Assembly (NCBI RefSeq): GCF_000296215.2
Contig: NZ_CP013949.1
Span: 5,325,501 to 5,389,500 of the forward strand
DNA length: 64,000 nucleotides
Direction: 5' to 3'
From: Bradyrhizobium sp. CCGE-LA001
GTDB lineage: Bacteria > Pseudomonadota > Alphaproteobacteria > Rhizobiales > Xanthobacteraceae
Shown: piece by piece, positions 53,289 to 60,757 of the stretch
How positions within the stretch are numbered: the first letter of the stretch is position 1
Layout: every line of letters begins with the position of its first letter
The notes under the pieces: generated by a model
What the model saw: only the letters and a program-made list of their open reading frames with translations
Told to the model about the DNA's origin: nothing
The model's database searches: none
Translations under genes and position numbers: made by a program

Positions 53289-53628
53289 GCGCCAACCCGT
53301 AACAATGTCCCGTGACAGGGAGATGACCGATTGAACCCTTGAGGCACCCGCGGATACGAATCAAACCTCGCCTCGCCCTGCCCGCGAATATCAGTCGCAT
53401 GCGACAATCAGGCGACATGGCGCCGCAGGGGCTGCCCGTATTGGTCCGAGCTCCCTTTTGAGACTGGCACTGCTGCCATCCTTCGAGACGCCCGCTTAAG
53501 GCGGGCCCCTCAGGATGAGGACTGAATGGGCGGCAGCAGTTTCGATGTGCCGTGCTGCTTGGCCTCATCGGGAGACCGCTGAGGCGGTCGTCTCGAAGGA
53601 CGAGGCGTGCGTTCAGGCTTTACCCGCT
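53289..53628. other. Gene-free gap between lpxH-like and thiD
   Basis: 340 bases with no gene that I can support. The right half is the palindromic repeat listed separately; the left part should hold the promoter of the lpxH-like gene, with no motif I can name. Confidence 0.5.
53476..53604. repeat. Palindromic repeat, CATCCTTCGAGACG family
   Basis: catccttcgagacgcccgct and gcgggcccctcaggatgagg at the left correspond, inverted, to ggcctcatcgggagaccgc and gtctcgaaggacgag at the right. It is related to the element at 46579-46705 (same TTCGAGG and CTCAGGATG words). Confidence 0.7.
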
Positions 53629-54429
53629 TCAATAGAACTTGTGGAAATGATGGACCGGTCCGTGGCCGTGGCCGACGCTGAAGCGGTCGGCGGCCGCGAT
53701 CGCCGCGGTGATCCAGGCCTTGGCGTTGCGCACGGCCTGCTCGAGCGCCTCGCCCTTGGCGAGGCCCGCCGCGATCGCCGATGACAGCGAGCAGCCCGTG
53801 CCATGGGTATTCCCGGTGGCGATGCGGGGCGCAGCGAGCGCGATCGTACTGTCGGCATCGATCAGATAGTCGGTGCTCTCCGCGCCCTCGCCGTGCCCGC
53901 CCTTGATCAGGACGGCACGGCAGCCGAGCGCCAGCAGCCGGCGCCCCTGGCTTTCGATTGCAGCCTCGCTCGCCGCCACGGGCTCGTCGAGCAGCGCGGC
54001 GGCCTCGGGCAGGTTCGGCGTGATCACCGAGGCCAGCGGAATCAGTCGCGTGCGCAACGCTTCGATCGCTTCGGCGGCGAGCAGCCGGTCGCCGGAGGTT
54101 GCCACCATCACGGGATCGAGCACCACGTGGCGCGGCGCCCAGCGCGATAATGCGCTCGCGATCGCCTCGATGCTGGCGACCTGGGCCACCATGCCGATCT
54201 TCACGGCGCCAACGTCGAGATCGGAAAACACCGCATCGATCTGTGCGGTGACGAACTCCGCCGGCGCGGCGTGAATGCCCGTGACGCCACGCGTGTTCTG
54301 CGCCGTCAGCGCCGTGATGGCGGACGCGCCATAGACGCCGAGCGCGGCAAACGTCTTCAGGTCCGCCTGAATGCCGGCGCCGCCGCTCGAATCCGAGCCG
54401 GCGATGGTGAGTGCGACCGGGGTCGTCAT
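53629..54429 (-). CDS. thiD: Hydroxymethylpyrimidine/phosphomethylpyrimidine kinase ThiD
   Basis: 266 residues, ribokinase fold. ALTIAGSDSSGGAGIQADLKTFAALG, AVKIGMVA, LDPVMVATSG, ITPNLPEAAALL, LIKGGHGEG and the catalytic anion hole NTHGTGCSLSSAIA are the ThiD set. It phosphorylates HMP and HMP-P for thiamine synthesis. ATG at 54429 is the family start; the frame extends upstream to 54585 without support. I see no THI-box riboswitch upstream and no other thi gene nearby. It is divergent from the hybrid kinase gene. Confidence 0.93.
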   Translation of the reverse strand: MTTPVALTIAGSDSSGGAGIQADLKTFAALGVYGASAITALTAQNTRGVTGIHAAPAEFVTAQIDAVFSDLDVGAVKIGMVAQVASIEAIASALSRWAPRHVVLDPVMVATSGDRLLAAEAIEALRTRLIPLASVITPNLPEAAALLDEPVAASEAAIESQGRRLLALGCRAVLIKGGHGEGAESTDYLIDADSTIALAAPRIATGNTHGTGCSLSSAIAAGLAKGEALEQAVRNAKAWITAAIAAADRFSVGHGHGPVHHFHKFY

Positions 54430-54704
54430 CGCGGGATGCATCTGCTGGTGGACGTCATGACCTGTCCTAGCGCGCCTGCGGAACCCCAGCAAGCGCGGCA
54501 GCGATGATTCGCTGCCACGCACCGCTTGCGACCGTCGCCGCATCTCCCCCGCAATCGGGCGGGCTTGAAAAGCGAGCCGCGCCATGGCTTTGCCAGCCTG
54601 CCCTTGGCGTCCACACCGATGAGTGAGACGTTAGGTGGTGGAATCGTCCAAGGACGCCAATCGCGCGAGCCGCCCCCGGCCCGCGCGTCTCCCCGGGTGG
54701 AATT

Positions 54705-56684
54705 ATGTGGGCCTATTTTCAACGTCTCCTCGACTCCTCGACGTTCTCGCCGCACGGCATCTGCCTGCTGTGGGAACCCCAGCTGGTCTGGCTCCATGTG
54801 GTCGCCGACGCCTGCATCGCGGCCGCCTACTTTTCCATCCCGTTTGCCCTCGCCATCCTCGTCACCAAGCGGCGCGACCTCAAATTCGGTTGGGTCTATT
54901 GGGCGTTCGCGATCTTCATCATGGCCTGCGGCCTGACCCATGTGCTGTCGATCTACACGCTCTGGGTCCCGATCTACGGCATCGAGGGCCTCCTCAAGGC
55001 GGCCACGGCGGTCGCCTCCGTCTTCACCGCCGCTGCGCTCTGGCCGCTGCTGCCGAAGATCCTCGCCATTCCCTCTCCGTTCGAGTTGCGGCAGGTCCAG
55101 GCCGCGCTCGAGGAGGAGGAGATCAAGAGCCGGGACGCGACGCTTCTGCTGCAGCAGGTCAGCGATGCCCAGCGCGCGATGCGCGACAGCGTGGCCCGGC
55201 TCACCGCGATCGTCGAGACCGCGGTCGACGGGGTCATCCTGTTCGATGCGCAGGACCGCATCCTGCTGTTCAATCCGGCCTGCGAGCGCCTGTTCGGCTA
55301 CCAGGCCGATGAGGTCATGGGCTGGAACGTCAGCATGTTGATGCCCGAGGCGGACGCTTCGTCCGACAATGCCACGCGGCATTTCGCGACCGGCGGCGAA
55401 TCCGTCGGCCTGCGCAAGGATGGATCGACCTTCCCGATGGACCTGTCGGTGGGTCAGGCGCGGCAGGACGGCGAGTTGATCTTCGTCGGCATCATCCACG
55501 ACCTCTCCGCGCGCAAGCTCACCGAGCAGCAGCTGCAGCAGGCGCAGAAGATGGAGACGGTCGGTCAGCTCTCCGGCGGCATCGCGCACGATTTCAACAA
55601 TCTGCTCACCGTGATCATCGGCAACGCCGAGCATCTCAGCGAGCAGCTCAAGGCCAGGCCCGACCTCAGGCGCTTTGCCGACGACATCTGCCAGTCGGGC
55701 GAACGGGGCGCCGAGCTGACGCAGCGGCTGCTCGCCTTCAGCCGGCGCCAATTGCTCCAGCCGCAGATGATCGATTGCCGCGGCCTGCTCGATTCCATGT
55801 TCAAGCTGCTCAAGCGGACCTTGCGCGAAGACATCGAGATCAGGACGAGCTCGGGCCCCGGCACGATCACGGCCTTTGCCGATCGCGCCCAGCTCGAATC
55901 GGCCGTGCTCAATCTCGCGCTCAACGCGCAGGACGCCATGCCGGCAGGCGGACATCTGACGCTGAGCACGGAGCTGACCGCGATCGACGACGATTATCGC
56001 GCGCTTCATCCCGAAGTCGCGTCCGGCGCTTACGCGTTGATCTCGGTCACCGACGACGGCGAAGGCATGACGCCTGACGTCAGCGCACGCGCCTTCGAAC
56101 CGTTCTTCACCACCAAGGAGGTCGGCAAAGGCTCCGGCCTCGGCCTCAGCATGGTCTACGGCTTCGCCAAGCAGTCCGGCGGCCATGTCTCGATCTACAG
56201 CGAGCCGGCCCTGGGGACCACGGTCCGGATCTACCTGCCGCGCGCCGCGGCGGGACAATCGCAGGCGGATCTTGCGGAGGGCGAGGACACAGCGCTGCGC
56301 GGATACGAGACGATCCTGATCGCGGAAGACGATCCGTTCGTTCGCTCCTCCGTCATCCGCAGGGTTGAAGCACTCGGATATCGCGTCGTCGCCGCGGTCA
56401 ACGGCAAGGAGGCCTTGCAGCAGCTGCGCACCGATCCCGGCATCGACCTGCTGTTCACCGACATCGTGATGCCCGGTGGCATGAGCGGCTGGGATCTCGC
56501 CGATCAGGCGCGGCGGATTCGCCCCTCGCTGCCCGTCCTGTTCACCTCGGGCTATGCACTGGAGACCCTGGTCGAGCAGGGCCGCGCGCATGCGCAGGCA
56601 ATCGTGCTGACCAAGCCCTATCGCAAGGTCGAGCTGGCGCAGCGGCTTCGGGATGCATTCACGGCTGCGGCTGTCGCCTCCTGA
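54705..56684 (+). CDS. Hybrid histidine kinase with an ethylene-receptor-like sensor domain
   Basis: 659 residues. Residues about 28-120 form three membrane helices matching the plant ETR1 ethylene-binding domain: ADACIAAAYFSIP, then FIMACGLTH. D35, Y42, I45, P46, I72, C75 and H79 correspond to ETR1 D25, Y32, I35, P36, I62, C65 and H69, a constant offset of ten with no gap; C65 and H69 hold the Cu(I) cofactor. A PAS domain (about 165-285), HisKA (H295 in GGIAHDFNN), HATPase_c (VTDDGEGM, GSGLGLSMVYG) and a C-terminal receiver (D586 in FTDIVMPGG) follow. There is no separate output domain. GGTGGA precedes the ATG. Ethylene as ligand is inferred. Confidence 0.88.
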   Translation: MWAYFQRLLDSSTFSPHGICLLWEPQLVWLHVVADACIAAAYFSIPFALAILVTKRRDLKFGWVYWAFAIFIMACGLTHVLSIYTLWVPIYGIEGLLKAATAVASVFTAAALWPLLPKILAIPSPFELRQVQAALEEEEIKSRDATLLLQQVSDAQRAMRDSVARLTAIVETAVDGVILFDAQDRILLFNPACERLFGYQADEVMGWNVSMLMPEADASSDNATRHFATGGESVGLRKDGSTFPMDLSVGQARQDGELIFVGIIHDLSARKLTEQQLQQAQKMETVGQLSGGIAHDFNNLLTVIIGNAEHLSEQLKARPDLRRFADDICQSGERGAELTQRLLAFSRRQLLQPQMIDCRGLLDSMFKLLKRTLREDIEIRTSSGPGTITAFADRAQLESAVLNLALNAQDAMPAGGHLTLSTELTAIDDDYRALHPEVASGAYALISVTDDGEGMTPDVSARAFEPFFTTKEVGKGSGLGLSMVYGFAKQSGGHVSIYSEPALGTTVRIYLPRAAAGQSQADLAEGEDTALRGYETILIAEDDPFVRSSVIRRVEALGYRVVAAVNGKEALQQLRTDPGIDLLFTDIVMPGGMSGWDLADQARRIRPSLPVLFTSGYALETLVEQGRAHAQAIVLTKPYRKVELAQRLRDAFTAAAVAS

Positions 56685-56788
56685 GCGGCGGACCTGCGCC
56701 TGGCGGCTTGTACAGGCGGCCGGCCGCTTGCTAAACCCGGCCGGGTTTGGCCTATTAGCCGGCCAGATGTGCTTTCGGAGTGACCGCG

Positions 56789-57034
56789 ATGGTTCCCTTT
56801 TTCGTCCAGATCAAATGCAAGCTCGGCCAGTCCTATGTGGTCGCCAACGCGCTCGCCGAAGCCGAGATCGCCTCCGAGATCTACTCCACGGCCGGCCAAT
56901 ACGACCTGCTGGTGAAGTTCTACGTCGACAAGGACACCGACATCGGCCACTTCGTCAACGAGAAGGTGCAGGTGCTGCCGGGCATCCAGGACACCCTCAC
57001 CATCATCACCTTCAAGGCGTTCGGCGCGGGCTAG
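56789..57034 (+). CDS. Stand-alone Lrp/AsnC-type effector (RAM) domain protein
   Basis: 81 residues: FFVQIKCKLGQSYVVANALAEAEIASEIYSTAGQYDLLVKFYV and VNEKVQVLPGIQDTLTIITFKAF, listed here as the two halves, cover one RAM domain with no DNA-binding helix-turn-helix. Such stand-alone domains bind amino acids and oligomerise; some modulate full-length Lrp proteins. ATG at 56789 has GGAG 8 bases upstream; a GTG at 56780 overlaps that site and is less likely. It is convergent with the cytochrome c gene, 10 bases away. Confidence 0.8.
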   Translation: MVPFFVQIKCKLGQSYVVANALAEAEIASEIYSTAGQYDLLVKFYVDKDTDIGHFVNEKVQVLPGIQDTLTIITFKAFGAG

Positions 57035-57044
57035 CGCGGCTGCG

Positions 57045-57968
57045 CTAGCTTCCTTCCTTGCGCTTGGGCGGCGTCGGTCCGTCCACCGGCGGCAGCGACT
57101 TCAGATAGGCAGCCATCGCGGCACGATCTTCCGCCGTCAGCTGCGCCAGATTCTTGATCACGGGACGCATCGCGCCGGAGGCGCTGTCGCCCTCGGGCAT
57201 GTCGCCGGTCTCGAGAAAGTCGGCGATGTCCTTTTCGCTCCACGTGCCGATGCCTTTCTGCGTGATGTTCGGGACCCAGCCCTCCCCTTCCGGATTGGGA
57301 CCGCCGGCGAAGCGCTGGCTGCGGATAATGCCGCCGAGCGCATTGCGCGGGCTGTGGCACTCGGCGCAATGGCCGAATGCGTTGACGAGATAGGCACCGC
57401 GATTCCATTGCTCCGAACGCGACGCGTCCGGCACGAACGACCCGGTATTCATGAACAGTAATTTCCAGATGCCGACATTGCGCCGGATATCGAATGGAAA
57501 CGGCACGTCGTGATCACGCGACTTGCCCTGCACGGCGGGCAACGTCTTGAGGTAGGCGAAGAGATCGCGGACATCGTCGACCTTCGCGAGATGATACGAG
57601 GTGTAGGGAAAAGCGGGGAAGTAGTGCTTGCCATCGGGCGAGATGCCGCGCATCACGGCGTTGACGAAATCGCTCTCGCTCCAGCGGCCGATGCCGTCAT
57701 TGGGATCCGGCGAGATGTTGGGAACGTAGAACGTTCCAAACGGCGAGCGGAGCGGCAGGCCGCCGCCGAGCCGCAGGCGATCGTCCTGGTTCGGCACGGC
57801 ATGACAGGACGCACAGCCGCCGGCGTTGAACAGCTCCTTCCCGTTGGCGAGATCGGGCGCACGCGTTGCGGCCGGCACCGCCATGGCGGCTGGCATGGTC
57901 AGCCACCAATAGACTCCGAACGCCACAACCATGGCGATCAGGACAGCAAGCATCGCTCGTCGCAGCAT
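57045..57968 (-). CDS. Membrane-anchored dihaem cytochrome c
   Basis: 307 residues. An N-terminal anchor (MLRRAMLAVLIAMVVAFGVYWWL) is followed by two cytochrome c domains with CASCH (C52, C55, H56) and CAECH (C201, C204, H205). Spaced repeats such as FYVPNISPDPNDGIGRWSESDF and GWVPNITQKGIGTWSEKDI resemble the cytochrome subunits of membrane alcohol/aldose/gluconate dehydrogenases. No dehydrogenase subunit is adjacent, so its partner is unknown. It faces the periplasm. Confidence 0.88.
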   Translation of the reverse strand: MLRRAMLAVLIAMVVAFGVYWWLTMPAAMAVPAATRAPDLANGKELFNAGGCASCHAVPNQDDRLRLGGGLPLRSPFGTFYVPNISPDPNDGIGRWSESDFVNAVMRGISPDGKHYFPAFPYTSYHLAKVDDVRDLFAYLKTLPAVQGKSRDHDVPFPFDIRRNVGIWKLLFMNTGSFVPDASRSEQWNRGAYLVNAFGHCAECHSPRNALGGIIRSQRFAGGPNPEGEGWVPNITQKGIGTWSEKDIADFLETGDMPEGDSASGAMRPVIKNLAQLTAEDRAAMAAYLKSLPPVDGPTPPKRKEGS

Positions 57969-58119
57969 CGAAGCATTCCGTCAGGACCACGAGCTTACGG
58001 ATATTCCGTGCCCGCTCCAGCCACGATTAATTTAGATGGTTTGGCCCGACCGTGGGAATAAAGTCGCAGACGCACTGTTTGCAGGTTGACAGCAATCAGG
58101 CGTCAACAGGGAGAACCCC

Positions 58120-58539
58120 ATGAATAAAGCTCTTTTCGCCACGCTGGCCTTCGGCGCTGCGGTCGCATTCGCCGGCCCCGCCAGCGCTGAAAAGCTGAAG
58201 GCGGCGCTGGATGGCAAGGCCGAAGTGCCGCCAAACACCAGCAGCGCCACCGGAACGGCCGACCTGGACTATGACGCCGCCAGCAAGAAATTGTCCTGGA
58301 CCGTCACCTACTCGGGCCTCTCCGGGCCTGCCACCGCCGCGCATTTCCACGGGCCTGCCGAGGCCGGCAAGAATGCCGGCGTTGCCGTCCCGATCCCGAA
58401 TGCGGCTTCAAGCCCCGTGAAGGGCGAAGCCACGCTCACCGACGCGCAGGCCGCAGATCTGCTCGGCGGCAAGTACTACATCAACATCCACACCGCGGCG
58501 AATCCGGGCGGCGAGATCCGCGGCCAGGTGACGAAGTAG
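58120..58539 (+). CDS. Secreted CHRD-domain protein
   Basis: 139 residues. The signal peptide MNKALFATLAFGAAVAFAG is cut near ASA. The rest is one CHRD domain (LKAALDGKAEVPPNTSSATGTA, shown as its start; TAAHFHGPA; YYINIHTAANPGGEIRGQV at the end), the module first described in chordin. Bacterial members are periplasmic and their function is unsettled; the conserved His residues could bind metal. GGGAG precedes the ATG and a terminator follows. Confidence 0.9.
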   Translation: MNKALFATLAFGAAVAFAGPASAEKLKAALDGKAEVPPNTSSATGTADLDYDAASKKLSWTVTYSGLSGPATAAHFHGPAEAGKNAGVAVPIPNAASSPVKGEATLTDAQAADLLGGKYYINIHTAANPGGEIRGQVTK

Positions 58540-58563
58540 GCTCTCAACGCGGCTTCGTCGGCG

Positions 58564-58597
58564 AAGGCCGGGCGCTGGAGGGGGCGTCCGGCCTTTT
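58564..58597 (+). terminator. Terminator after the CHRD gene
   Basis: AAGGCCGGGCGC, eight-base loop, GCGTCCGGCCTT then TT; one mismatch in twelve pairs. It also precedes the convergent PLP gene's stop by 16 bases. Confidence 0.65.
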
Positions 58598-58612
58598 CAA
58601 TTCTCGCCACGC

Positions 58613-59896
58613 TCAAGCCGCGTTCAGCGCCTGCGCAAGGTCGGCGATCAGGTCCGACGGATTCTCGATGCCGATCGACAGCCGGATGGTGGAATCGAGC
58701 ACGCCGATCTTCTGGCGGATGGCGGCGGGAACGCCGGAATGGGTCATGGTCGCCGGCAGGCTGGCGAGCGACTCCGTTCCGCCGAGGCTGACCGCGAGCT
58801 TGAAGATTTGCAGCGCGTTGAGGAATTTGACGGCCGCATCCTTGCCGCCGACGATGTCGAAGGAGAACGTCGAGCCCGCCCCCAGGCACTGCCGTGCGAA
58901 CACGCGGCCCGCGGCAGACGCCTCTTCGTGGTGACCGAGATAATGGACCTTCGCCACCTTGGCGTGATCGCGCAAGAAGTCCGCGACGAGGCGCGCATTC
59001 GCATTGGCCTTTTCCATGCGCAGGCTCAGTGTCTCCAGCGACCGGTTGATCATCCAGCATGAGTGCGGATCGAGCTGGGTGCCGATGGCGCCGCGCAGCG
59101 CCTTGATGCCCTTCATGAGCGCCTTGGAGCCGAGCGCTGCACCCGCAATCAGGTCGGAATGACCACCGACATATTTCGTGAGCGAGTACAGGGAAACATC
59201 CGCGCCGTGCTCGATCGGCCGCTGAAACACCGGCCCGAGCAGCGTATTGTCGCAGGCGATGATCGGCGTGTCGCCTTGCGTCTTTCCGATCGCCTCGGCG
59301 ACACGGCGCATCATCGCGACGTCCACCAGTCCGTTAGTCGGATTTGCCGGAGTTTCGATCAGGATCATCGAAACGCGCCCCTTGCCCATGGCCTCCTCCG
59401 CAGCCTGCTTGACTGCCGCCTCGTCGATGCCGTCGGCGAAACCGACGGCGCCGATCGACAGACGCGCAAGCGTGTTCGTCAGCAGGGTTTCTGTCCCGCC
59501 ATAGAGCGGCTGCGAGTGCAGGATGACGTCGCCTGGGCGGACGAAGGCGAGGATCGTGGTTGCGATCGCCGCCATGCCGGACGAGAACAGCGCGCAGCTC
59601 TCGGTGCGCTCGTAGATCGCGAGCCTATCCTCGACGATTTCGCTGTTGGGGTGATTGAAGCGTGAATAGACCAGGCCTGCACCCATGCCCTCCGGCGGCT
59701 CGCGCCGGCCGGCGACGAAATCGAAGAAGTCTTGGCCGTCATCGGCGGTCTTGAACACGAAGGTCGAGGTCAGGAATACCGGCGGCTTGATGGCGCCTTC
59801 CGACAATTGCGGATCATAGCCATAGGTCAGCATCAGGGTTTCCGGATGCAGCATGTGGTTGCCGATGTGGGTCTTCGACGGGAACGGTTTTACCAT
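58613..59896 (-). CDS. Cys/Met-metabolism PLP enzyme (cystathionine gamma-synthase family)
   Basis: 427 residues, fold-type I. The PLP lysine is K241 in SLTKYVGGHSD. YSRFNHPNSEIVEDRLA, SSGMAAIATTILAF, LYGGTETLL, ETPANPTNGLVDV and LSIGIENPSDLIADLAQAL are the family blocks. It may be a methionine gamma-lyase, an O-acetyl(succinyl)homoserine sulfhydrylase or a cystathionine synthase/lyase; sequence alone does not decide. ATG at 59896 follows AGGG; the frame extends upstream to 59992 without support. It stands alone. Confidence 0.85.
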   Translation of the reverse strand: MVKPFPSKTHIGNHMLHPETLMLTYGYDPQLSEGAIKPPVFLTSTFVFKTADDGQDFFDFVAGRREPPEGMGAGLVYSRFNHPNSEIVEDRLAIYERTESCALFSSGMAAIATTILAFVRPGDVILHSQPLYGGTETLLTNTLARLSIGAVGFADGIDEAAVKQAAEEAMGKGRVSMILIETPANPTNGLVDVAMMRRVAEAIGKTQGDTPIIACDNTLLGPVFQRPIEHGADVSLYSLTKYVGGHSDLIAGAALGSKALMKGIKALRGAIGTQLDPHSCWMINRSLETLSLRMEKANANARLVADFLRDHAKVAKVHYLGHHEEASAAGRVFARQCLGAGSTFSFDIVGGKDAAVKFLNALQIFKLAVSLGGTESLASLPATMTHSGVPAAIRQKIGVLDSTIRLSIGIENPSDLIADLAQALNAA

Positions 59897-60087
59897 GGCC
59901 CTGCCTCGCTGTTGGTTCGCTCGCGGCGCTGTGGTCTTCGCATTGATGAGGCAATCGGAGCGGATGCGCTGGGTTCCGACAGCTCTCGTCAACGCCGCGG
60001 CAACTGAAGCATAGATAGCCGCTCCGCCTGCGGAACGTCAGACCTTGCGCACGGAATTTCCCGTTGAACTGCGCGACTGAGTCTCGA

Positions 60088-60166
60088 AGCCCGGATGAGC
60101 GAAGCGATATCCGGCAAGACCGGCCGAGCTGGCAGTTGTCCGGATATCGCTGCGCTCATCCGGGCT
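60088..60166. repeat. Palindromic repeat, GCCCGGATGAGCG family, copy 2
   Basis: agcccggatgagcgaagcga and tatccgg at the left are mirrored by ccggata and tcgctgcgctcatccgggct at the right, with one mismatched pair. It lies just downstream of the cytochrome c-prime stop codon. Confidence 0.85.
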
Positions 60167-60181
60167 ATGGGCTCTGCCCAG

Positions 60182-60631
60182 CTATTTCAACTTCACCCGA
60201 TAGGTATCGTGGCAATCGTTGCAGCGATCATTGATCGTGGTGTAGGCCGCCTTCAGGCTCGCAACGTCGGTGATCTTGCCCTTGGCGTCGGCGATCGCCT
60301 TCTGCACGGGTGGAATCTTGGAGTCGAAATCGGCCTTGTTCTGCCAGACCTTTGGCGACGAGCCATAGGTCGCGTTCACCACGTCCTGCTTGGGATTGAT
60401 CTCGAAGGTCTTCGCGATCTTGGCAACGTCCGCCTCGATGCTGGCAATGGCCTGATCGGCAGCTTTCTTGTCGAAGGGGATCTCGCCCTTGGTCATCTTC
60501 TGAATGACACCATATTGGTTCTTGGCGATCGAGCGCATCAGATTGTCCTGCTGGACGGCAATCTCCTGCTGCGCCATTACGGCGCCTGCGCCCAGCACGA
60601 GGACGCCCGCGACAATCATCGTTCGCTTCAT
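60182..60631 (-). CDS. Cytochrome c-prime-like class II cytochrome
   Basis: 149 residues. A signal peptide (MIVAGVLVLGAGAVMAQ) precedes a four-helix-bundle cytochrome with one C-terminal haem site C137-x2-C140-H141 (RCNDCHDTYR). That position is diagnostic for class II cytochromes. Members bind NO or CO, or act as electron carriers (c556). GGAG lies 10-13 bases before the ATG. The haem face is periplasmic. It follows the CoxL-like gene on the same strand by 126 bases containing a GC-rich palindrome; co-transcription is possible. Confidence 0.88.
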   Translation of the reverse strand: MKRTMIVAGVLVLGAGAVMAQQEIAVQQDNLMRSIAKNQYGVIQKMTKGEIPFDKKAADQAIASIEADVAKIAKTFEINPKQDVVNATYGSSPKVWQNKADFDSKIPPVQKAIADAKGKITDVASLKAAYTTINDRCNDCHDTYRVKLK

Positions 60632-60757
60632 TGGCTCGTTTCTCCGGCTCTCGAGACGTTCAGGGCATGCTTCACCGGCTTCAGGGGAAGTCGGGACCCA
60701 TCATGGATAGAACCCCGCGCGGGGCGTTTATTCCCGCCCGCGCGGGAGGATCTCGGA

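Noticed and set aside
54430..54704. Possible TPP riboswitch upstream of thiD
   Set aside because: I could not find a THI-box core (CTGAGA...CTGATGAG-type) on the minus strand, and the leader is short.
54426..56591. 721-codon minus-strand open frame opposite the hybrid kinase
   Set aside because: The plus strand encodes intact kinase motifs; the antisense product is Arg/Gly-rich without domains.
58071..58100. EcfG-like promoter upstream of the CHRD gene
   Set aside because: ggaat-N16-tgtt has one mismatch in the -35 element and one in the -10 element; too weak to call.
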